This document shows positions 1 through 3,547 of a DNA stretch of 5,407 bases, one piece after another. The translations under genes and the position numbers were made by a program. Source of the stretch: Spirochaetaceae bacterium (GTDB lineage: Bacteria > Spirochaetota > Spirochaetia > Treponematales > Rectinemataceae); NCBI GenBank assembly GCA_003452735.1, contig DMNL01000038.1:1-5407 (forward strand). Direction: 5' to 3'. The notes beneath the pieces are model-generated. The model did not search any database and was not told the DNA's origin. It worked only from the letters and a program-made list of their open reading frames with translations. How positions within the stretch are numbered: the first letter of the stretch is position 1; each line of letters starts with the position of its first letter.

Positions 1-52
1 TCTCAGCACTAGCACCTCAAGCTAGCGTGTCTACCAATTCCACCATCGCCGC
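1..52 (-). tRNA. tRNA-Leu (anticodon GAG), 3' part cut by window edge
   Basis: Read on the minus strand from 52, the sequence gives a 7-nt acceptor strand GCGGCGA (52-46), TG at tRNA positions 8-9, a D arm with GTG/CAC stem around the conserved AATTGGTAGA loop, then an anticodon arm. That arm has stem CTAGC (25-21), loop TTGAGGT (20-14) and stem GCTAG (13-9). The loop places anticodon GAG at 18-16, which reads CUC/CUU leucine codons. The start of the long variable arm expected of a class II tRNA follows, and then the window ends. The rest of the variable arm, the T arm and the 3' acceptor strand lie outside. The D-arm and anticodon-arm sequence is very close to the standard bacterial tRNA-Leu pattern, so identity is secure despite the truncation. 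Confidence 0.93.
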
Positions 53-77
53 AATCTTATTCGTTTATTTGCTCGTT

Positions 78-107
78 TATATATACCTGCCTGAACTCAA
101 ATGTCAA
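78..107 (-). promoter_or_regulatory. Promoter of tRNA-Leu
   Basis: On the minus strand there is a perfect -35 TTGACA (107-102) followed by TATATA, readable at 85-80 (16-nt spacer) or 83-78 (18-nt spacer). Initiation would fall around 70-74, leaving a leader of roughly 20 nt before the mature tRNA 5' end at 52, as expected for a tRNA precursor trimmed by RNase P. Because the tRNA has its own promoter it need not depend on read-through from ymdB, although no good terminator separates them. Confidence 0.75.
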
Positions 108-188
108 GAGGCCTTGAGAAATAGACATCATAACCGTAAGAAATATCTATAATGAAAGCAATCTGCTAGTTTTTTGCACTCTCGATAT

Positions 189-1025
189 TTATAAGCTCTG
201 GTAGACTCTCTCTATTTCCACACAGCGATGGCTTTTTGGTTCGATTCTAAAAATCGCCCCCATTATTGCGGAACTCCCTTCTGCCGTTTCCATCTTATAT
301 GGTATCTGGGTAATAAAACGGCGTATACAGATATCACCATTCATGCCTATCACTGAATCGATTGGGCCGGTCATTCCAAGATCGGTGAGATATCCAGTGC
401 CTTTGGGTAGCACTCTTTCATCGGCACTGGTCACATGGGTATGAGTTCCTGCAAATACAGAGATACGTCCATCCAAATACCAAGCTAGAGCCTCTTTTTC
501 TTCATTGGACTCTGCGTGGAAATCGACGACAATGAGAGCATTTGGGTGATCGCGCGCGGCTGCTGCAAGCAGCTGATCAGCCTTAGTAAAGGGACAATCT
601 ATATCGTACATGCTCCGGCGGCCCTGAAGATTCACCACAAGCCATTCGAAGCGAGCAGCTGCACCACTCGCTCGGACAATGGCTTGCTGTCCGGCAGAGA
701 CTCGCCCACCTACATAAGCAAACCCACGGCCAGGTAATCCTTTTGGATAATTTGCCGGACGCAATAGCTGAGCTTCGCTTTCGAGTAAAGCTGCTGCTTC
801 TTTTCTCTCCCAAACATGATTGCCGCTCGTTATGATGTCGACACCATAGGAACGCATCGCTGCAATTTCGTCCGGGCCAATTCCATAACCCTTAAGTGCA
901 TTTTCGCCGTTCGCGACAACGAGATCTGCTTCGGTCTTTCTAACTAAAGTCGGCAAAATAGCAAAGAGCGCCCGAAGGCCGGGCGCTCCGACAATATCGC
1001 CGATCATAAGTACATTGGCAGTCAT
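189..1025 (-). CDS. ymdB: YmdB-family metallophosphoesterase (TIGR00282 type)
   Basis: The 278-residue protein belongs to the YmdB family of dinuclear-metal phosphoesterases; the Bacillus subtilis member hydrolyses 2',3'-cyclic AMP in vitro and affects biofilm and motility decisions. Family motifs are present in order: IGDIVG with metal ligand D10, NGEN (E41, N42), SGNHVW (N69, H70), DFHAE (H170) and GTHTHV (H195, H197). The C-terminal part with GYLTDLGMTGP and the RRF..Q region is also typical. Length is close to the roughly 265 residues usual for the family, and no signal peptide or membrane segment is seen. I chose ATG at 1025 because MTANVLMIGD matches the family N-terminus. An alternative ATG at 1034 overlaps the rny stop as ATGA and would add MSS. 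Neither has a strong Shine-Dalgarno, so translational coupling to rny is likely. Longer upstream extensions lie inside rny coding sequence and are not believed. The rny-ymdB pairing is well known in other bacteria. Confidence 0.93.
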   Translation of the reverse strand: MTANVLMIGDIVGAPGLRALFAILPTLVRKTEADLVVANGENALKGYGIGPDEIAAMRSYGVDIITSGNHVWERKEAAALLESEAQLLRPANYPKGLPGRGFAYVGGRVSAGQQAIVRASGAAARFEWLVVNLQGRRSMYDIDCPFTKADQLLAAAARDHPNALIVVDFHAESNEEKEALAWYLDGRISVFAGTHTHVTSADERVLPKGTGYLTDLGMTGPIDSVIGMNGDICIRRFITQIPYKMETAEGSSAIMGAIFRIEPKSHRCVEIERVYQSL

Positions 1026-1030
1026 AGAGC

Positions 1031-2563
1031 TCATCGCGCGTATTCCACTATTCGAGTTTCCCTTATGATTGTGACTTTTATTCTTCCAGGATAGCGTAAA
1101 TCTGATTCTATTTTCTTGGCGATATCCTTGCAAAGCTCCTTGGCCTGATCGTCCGAAACTTGTTCATTGCTTACAATGATACGAAGCTCTCGACCTGCCT
1201 GAATAGCAAAGGCCTTTTCTACACCAGAAAAGCTCTCTGCTACAGCTTCAAGGTCTTCTAGACGTTTTATGTAGTTATCCAGAGTCTCACGCCTTGCACC
1301 AGGCCGGGCAGCCGAAATAGCGTCTGCAATCTGCACAATTACACTTTCCGGACAATTGGGTTCTACATCGTTATGATGGGATGCAATCGCATTGATTACA
1401 CGCGTATCTTCACCAAATTTTTTAGCGATTTCTGTGCCGATCTCTGCGTGATTCTTATCGCTATCTGTAACAATGCCCTTCCCAATGTCGTGAAGCAGCG
1501 CACCCCGCTTTGCTATTTCGCGGTTTAGGCCAAGCTCCGCTGCTAGAAGTCCTGCAATAATAGCCACTTCCTTTGAGTGCATCAGTACGTTCTGTCCATA
1601 ACTCGTGCGGTAGTAGAGTCTTCCAACAGCTCTAATCAGCTCTGGAGCCATGTTGTGCAAGCCAAGATCGAAAACAACCTTTTCGCCTTCGTCGTAGAGC
1701 TTTTGATTGATCTCACGGGTCACCTTCTGTATCATTTCTTCAATGCGTGCAGGGTGTATGCGGCCATCTGCAATGAGCCTTTCAAGCGAAATCTTTGCAA
1801 TCTCGCGCTGAATTGGATCAAAACATGATATAACCACAGCTTCTGGTGTATCATCGATTATGATATCGACGCCGGTCAATGTTTCTAGCGTGCGAATGTT
1901 GCGGCCTTCGCGCCCTATAATCCGACCTTTCATCTCATCGGAAGGAAGACTCACAGAGGAAATTGTAGATTCTGCAGTCGATTCAGTTGCGATGCGTTGA
2001 ATTGTGGTGATGAGAATGTCTTTGGCTTTCTTCTCCGCCGACAGTTGTGCTTCTTGATCGATTTTATTGATCAAGGTCTGAGCATCTCTGCGTGCTTCTT
2101 GCTCCATATTTTGTATAATAAGCTTTTTAGCTTCCTCGGCGGTAAAGCCCGATACTCGCTCGAGCTCCGCAGCGTATCGCTCTTCCTGTCCTGCTAGATA
2201 TTCTTCTTTTTCTGCTATTTTGTTTTCTCTGTTTTTAAGATCTGCCTCAATGCGTTCTATAGATGCAAGCTTTGCATCGAGATTTTCTTCCTTGAGGAGA
2301 ACTCGCCGCTCATATTTCTGCAGCTCCATTCTCCTATCTCGCAGTTCCCTCTCCTGCTGGTTTCGTTCTCGAATGATCTGATCTTTTGCTTCTACCAGGA
2401 TCTCTTTTTTCTTGGCCTCCGCCTCTTTTATTGCATCCTGCAAAACACGCTCCGCTTCCCTCTCAGCGGAAGAGAGCCGAAATCTGGCATATAGCCAGCG
2501 GATCATCCATCCTAGAATAAGACCGGCAAGAGGAAGGACGATGTACCCCACTAATGGTGCCAT
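1031..2563 (-). CDS. rny: Ribonuclease Y
   Basis: RNase Y is a membrane-anchored endoribonuclease that initiates mRNA decay and processing. The 510-residue product has the full family architecture and close to the usual ~520-residue length. It has an N-terminal transmembrane helix (about residues 4-27), then a highly charged coiled coil (about 32-195). A KH RNA-binding domain (about 205-270) carries the GRIIGREGRNIR loop at 213-224. An HD phosphohydrolase domain (about 326-420) has H329, the HD pair H358-D359, HAEIG at 372-376, H396-H397 and QIADAISAARPGAR with D414. The C-terminus ends in the typical IRETR.VEYA. The ATG at 2563 follows a strong GGGAGGG site, and the gene has a near-ideal promoter just upstream. 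It is the first gene of an operon with ymdB. No lesions are seen. Confidence 0.98.
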   Translation of the reverse strand: MAPLVGYIVLPLAGLILGWMIRWLYARFRLSSAEREAERVLQDAIKEAEAKKKEILVEAKDQIIRERNQQERELRDRRMELQKYERRVLLKEENLDAKLASIERIEADLKNRENKIAEKEEYLAGQEERYAAELERVSGFTAEEAKKLIIQNMEQEARRDAQTLINKIDQEAQLSAEKKAKDILITTIQRIATESTAESTISSVSLPSDEMKGRIIGREGRNIRTLETLTGVDIIIDDTPEAVVISCFDPIQREIAKISLERLIADGRIHPARIEEMIQKVTREINQKLYDEGEKVVFDLGLHNMAPELIRAVGRLYYRTSYGQNVLMHSKEVAIIAGLLAAELGLNREIAKRGALLHDIGKGIVTDSDKNHAEIGTEIAKKFGEDTRVINAIASHHNDVEPNCPESVIVQIADAISAARPGARRETLDNYIKRLEDLEAVAESFSGVEKAFAIQAGRELRIIVSNEQVSDDQAKELCKDIAKKIESDLRYPGRIKVTIIRETRIVEYAR

Positions 2564-2566
2564 AAG

Positions 2567-2573
2567 CCCTCCC
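2567..2573 (-). promoter_or_regulatory. Ribosome-binding site of rny
   Basis: GGGAGGG lies three bases before the rny ATG (GGAG core about 6 nt upstream). It is the best Shine-Dalgarno of any long gene in the window and fixes the rny start at 2563. Confidence 0.8.
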
Positions 2574-2598
2574 TATTAAATAATATGCCGTACTTTTG

Positions 2599-2626
2599 AT
2601 TATAGCGATGGAGGGGTCTTTGTCAA
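2599..2626 (-). promoter_or_regulatory. Promoter of the rny-ymdB operon, perfect consensus hexamers
   Basis: On the minus strand TTGACA (2626-2621) and TATAAT (2604-2599) are separated by 16 nt. Both hexamers match sigma-70/SigA consensus exactly. Initiation is predicted near 2592, giving a 5' untranslated region of about 30 nt that carries the GGGAGGG site. Nothing operator-like was recognised around it, so strong constitutive transcription is the simplest reading. A possible opposing promoter overlaps it on the plus strand. Confidence 0.85.
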
Positions 2627-2647
2627 GTTTGTCCATATTTTTATAAC
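2620..2647 (+). promoter_or_regulatory. Candidate upstream promoter for the RRM gene (overlaps rny promoter)
   Basis: TTGTCA (2620-2625) and TATAAC (2642-2647) are spaced by 16 nt, each one mismatch from consensus. The -35 element shares bases with the -35 of the divergent rny promoter, so the two could compete for polymerase. If used, it would give a leader of about 380 nt before the RRM gene. This is a motif match only; the region is AT-rich, so chance matches are possible. Confidence 0.35.
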
Positions 2648-2694
2648 TCTTGGCTTATAATGGCTTTTTTGCTGCTGAAATATGTCTGTGTCTA

Positions 2695-2723
2695 TTGACG
2701 ATCTTTAAAAAATGGTTTAAATT
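2695..2723 (+). promoter_or_regulatory. Candidate promoter for the RRM gene leader
   Basis: TTGACG (2695-2700, five of six matches to TTGACA) and TAAATT (2718-2723, four of six) have the ideal 17-nt spacer. Initiation would be near 2730, immediately before the first hairpin of the leader (2737-2776), which is the arrangement expected if that hairpin forms the 5' end of the message. The transcript would carry about 300 nt before the RRM start codon. Confidence 0.45.
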
Positions 2724-2736
2724 CTGCAGATATAAG

Positions 2737-2776
2737 TGAAAACTGCGGAGGGACAATCGTCTTCCATAGGTTTTCA
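2737..2776 (+). other. Leader hairpin H1 that buries a GGAGGG sequence
   Basis: TGAAAAC (2737-2743) is complementary to GTTTTCA (2770-2776). Inside it, GGAGGG (2747-2752) can pair with TCTTCC (2760-2765) using two G-U pairs, around a 7-nt loop; the two stems are separated by a 3 x 4 internal loop. The GGAGGG has no ATG, GTG or TTG at a usable distance downstream, so it is probably structural rather than a working ribosome-binding site. The stem lies a few bases after the predicted start of the leader transcript and could protect its 5' end. Confidence 0.45.
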
Positions 2777-2835
2777 GGTTGGAATTGGCTGTTTCATGCA
2801 TTGTTTTTCCTTTCGTAACACTGGCTTGCTGATGG

Positions 2836-2859
2836 CGGCATACGCAAGTGCCGGTTTTT
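2836..2859 (+). terminator. Weak terminator-like hairpin inside the RRM leader
   Basis: CGGCA (2836-2840) pairs with TGCCG (2849-2853) around an 8-nt loop, followed after one G by TTTTT and then CTCTT. A 5-bp stem with five U is marginal for intrinsic termination. Its position in the leader would allow attenuation, and an alternative pairing exists: GGC+TTGC at 2823-2829 with GCAA (2844-2847) and GCC (2850-2852), 2-nt bulge. Low-confidence structural call. Confidence 0.25.
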
Positions 2860-2918
2860 CTCTTCCTTGTTTTTCATTCGGAAAGACCAAAAATAATCAA
2901 AACAGTTCTCTGATTTCT

Positions 2919-2937
2919 CCTCTGAAGACTTTGGAGG
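2919..2937 (+). promoter_or_regulatory. Ribosome-binding site of the upstream ORF in a possible weak hairpin
   Basis: CCTC (2919-2922) can pair with GAGG (2934-2937), or CTCC (2917-2920) with GGAG (2933-2936), in either case occluding the GGAGG site of the 11-codon ORF. The stems are only 4 bp with loops of 11-12 nt, so any masking would be weak and temperature-sensitive. Confidence 0.35.
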
Positions 2938-2942
2938 CAAAT

Positions 2943-2978
2943 ATGTGCCTTCAGGATTTCGCTACAGATTCGCCCTAG
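2943..2978 (+). CDS. 11-codon upstream ORF (putative leader peptide) ahead of the RRM gene
   Basis: A GGAGG ribosome-binding site (2933-2937) stands 5 nt before an ATG at 2943 that opens an 11-codon frame, MCLQDFATDSP, ending at TAG (2976-2978). This initiation signal is clearly better than that of the RRM gene downstream (GAGG with a 10-nt gap). The stop codon sits in the loop and first base of an 8-bp hairpin (2967-2985), so a terminating ribosome would disrupt that stem. There is no run of one amino acid, which argues against classical amino-acid attenuation. No homology is recognised, and the peptide itself may have no function beyond being translated. The frame is open back to a GTG at 2736, but that longer reading has no ribosome-binding site and protein-unlike composition, so only the short form is called. 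Confidence 0.5.
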   Translation: MCLQDFATDSP

Positions 2979-3014
2979 GCGAATCAAACCGGCCTACGTC
3001 GAGAGGACGAGGCC
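2967..3014 (+). promoter_or_regulatory. Paired hairpins H4/H5 just upstream of the RRM start
   Basis: H4 is a perfect 8-bp stem, GATTCGCC (2967-2974) with GGCGAATC (2978-2985), closing a CTA loop. H5 follows after 5 nt: GGCCT (2991-2995) with AGGCC (3010-3014) and CGTC (2997-3000) with GACG (3006-3009), one bulged A at 2996 and a GAGAG loop. The two can exchange partners, because CTAGGC (2975-2980) is complementary to GCCTAG (3012-3017), and TAGGC (2976-2980) to GCCTA (2992-2996). The RRM gene's GAGG site (3022-3025) begins 7 nt after H5. The pairing is seen directly; a regulatory role is inferred. Confidence 0.5.
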
Positions 3015-3035
3015 TAGATTTGAGGTTTTTCCGAA

Positions 3036-3332
3036 ATGTCCAAGAAAATTTATGTCGGTAACATGAATTACAACACTTCTGAGCGTCAGCTTCAAGATTT
3101 GTTTGCTCAGTATGGCGATGTCTCATCTGTGAATATAATTGTCGATAGATTCACAGGCAAAGCGAAAGGATTTGGCTTCGTTGAGATGGATAATCCCGAT
3201 GCAGCCAGCGCCGCAATCGCCGCGCTCAATGGTCAGGAATTCATGGGTAGGCAGCTCCGCGTGAATGAAGCGCAGGAGAAGCCACGCTACGAAAGGGAAG
3301 ATACCGGCGGTTACCGAGGCCGCAGATACTAA
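3036..3332 (+). CDS. Single-domain RRM RNA-binding protein
   Basis: The 98-residue protein is almost entirely one RNA recognition motif. RNP2 is IYVGNM (residues 5-10) and RNP1 is KGFGFVEM (44-51), with the RNA-stacking aromatics Y6, F46 and F48 all present. The beta-alpha-beta-beta-alpha-beta order is complete by about residue 79. A short charged tail ends in GGYRGRRY, like the glycine/arginine tails of bacterial RRM proteins such as those of cyanobacteria, where several are cold-induced. It is expected to bind single-stranded RNA in the cytoplasm; targets are unknown. The ATG at 3036 is chosen because MSKKIYVGN is the standard family start. The Shine-Dalgarno GAGG is weak and 10 nt away. 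The gene is monocistronic, with a long structured leader and its own terminator, which suggests post-transcriptional control. Confidence 0.95.
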   Translation: MSKKIYVGNMNYNTSERQLQDLFAQYGDVSSVNIIVDRFTGKAKGFGFVEMDNPDAASAAIAALNGQEFMGRQLRVNEAQEKPRYEREDTGGYRGRRY

Positions 3333-3338
3333 GACAAT

Positions 3339-3375
3339 AAAGACTCGCACCTAAAAGCCGCTAGCGCGAGTCTTT
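3339..3375 (+). other. 10-bp hairpin immediately after the RRM stop codon
   Basis: AAAGACTCGC (3339-3348) is perfectly complementary to GCGAGTCTTT (3366-3375), with a 17-nt loop in which CTA (3351-3353) and TAG (3362-3364) can also pair. It begins 6 nt after the stop codon and has only three U at its end followed by CACA, so it is not a convincing terminator. It more likely blocks 3' exonucleases or is a weak first terminator. Confidence 0.5.
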
Positions 3376-3382
3376 CACAAGA

Positions 3383-3433
3383 ACCACAAAGCCAGCCTTA
3401 GGTCACAAAGCCATATGGGGGCTATGTTGTGGT
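3383..3433 (+). other. Structured 3' region with direct repeat CACAAAGCCA
   Basis: ACCACAA (3383-3389) pairs with TTGTGGT (3427-3433). Within the enclosed stretch the 10-mer CACAAAGCCA occurs twice (3385-3394 and 3404-3413, 19 nt apart), and AGCC/GGCT can form a small inner hairpin (3409-3412 with 3420-3423). The copies offer alternative partners. No known RNA family was recognised. Confidence 0.35.
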
Positions 3434-3440
3434 AAATAGA

Positions 3441-3474
3441 ACCGGTGCAAGCATAAACTTGTACCGGTTTTTTT
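3441..3474 (+). terminator. Strong intrinsic terminator of the RRM gene
   Basis: An 11-bp stem (ACCGGTGCAAG at 3441-3451 with CTTGTACCGGT at 3458-3468, one G-T pair) closes a CATAAA loop and runs into seven T (3468-3474). This is a textbook Rho-independent terminator for plus-strand transcripts. On the minus strand the stem would be followed by TCTATTT, so it may also help stop transcription coming from the truA-rluD gene, less efficiently. Confidence 0.92.
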
Positions 3475-3489
3475 ATAATTCTATAATCT

Positions 3490-3510
3490 AAGGCCTTCAT
3501 AAGGCCTTTT
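3490..3510. repeat. Tandem palindrome AAGGCCTT x2, hairpin-forming
   Basis: The self-complementary octamer AAGGCCTT occurs at 3490-3497 and 3501-3508, separated by CAT, so the pair forms a perfect 8-bp stem with a 3-nt loop on either strand. On the plus strand it ends in TTTT (3507-3510). On the minus strand it lies about 40 nt after the truA-rluD stop, followed by AGATTATAG rather than a U tract. It probably contributes to transcript ends in this convergent region. Confidence 0.5.
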
Positions 3511-3547
3511 CGATATTAAGAAATACTCAAATATGACATTGTGATTT

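Noticed and set aside
150..176. Terminator-like AGCA/TGCT stem followed by six T on the plus strand
   Set aside because: A 4-bp stem with a 3-nt loop is too weak, and no plus-strand gene precedes it. No clear terminator for ymdB was found in 53-188 either.
516..813. Open frames on the plus strand (516-737) and in another minus-strand frame (583-813) inside ymdB
   Set aside because: They overlap a conserved gene in other frames and show no motif or initiation signal.
1577..2197. Plus-strand frames inside rny (1577-1828 and 1997-2197)
   Set aside because: They are antisense to the conserved KH/HD and coiled-coil coding sequence and have no independent support.
2867..2897. Promoter-like TTGTTT ... 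AATAAT closer to the RRM gene
   Set aside because: The 19-nt spacer and weak -35 make it less likely than 2695-2723, although it would shorten the leader if real.
2736..2978. An 80-codon plus-strand frame starting at GTG 2736 in the RRM leader
   Set aside because: It has no Shine-Dalgarno before the GTG, low-complexity protein-unlike composition and no recognisable motif, and it lies across leader hairpins. Only its last 11 codons have a proper ribosome-binding site, so only those were called.
3123..3350. Minus-strand frame of 75 codons opposite the RRM gene
   Set aside because: It is the shadow of a convincingly identified gene, with no ribosome-binding site or domain.
3459..3487. Promoter-like TTGTAC-17-TATAAT on the plus strand
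   Set aside because: The -35 is poor and lies inside the terminator stem, and there is no plus-strand gene downstream.
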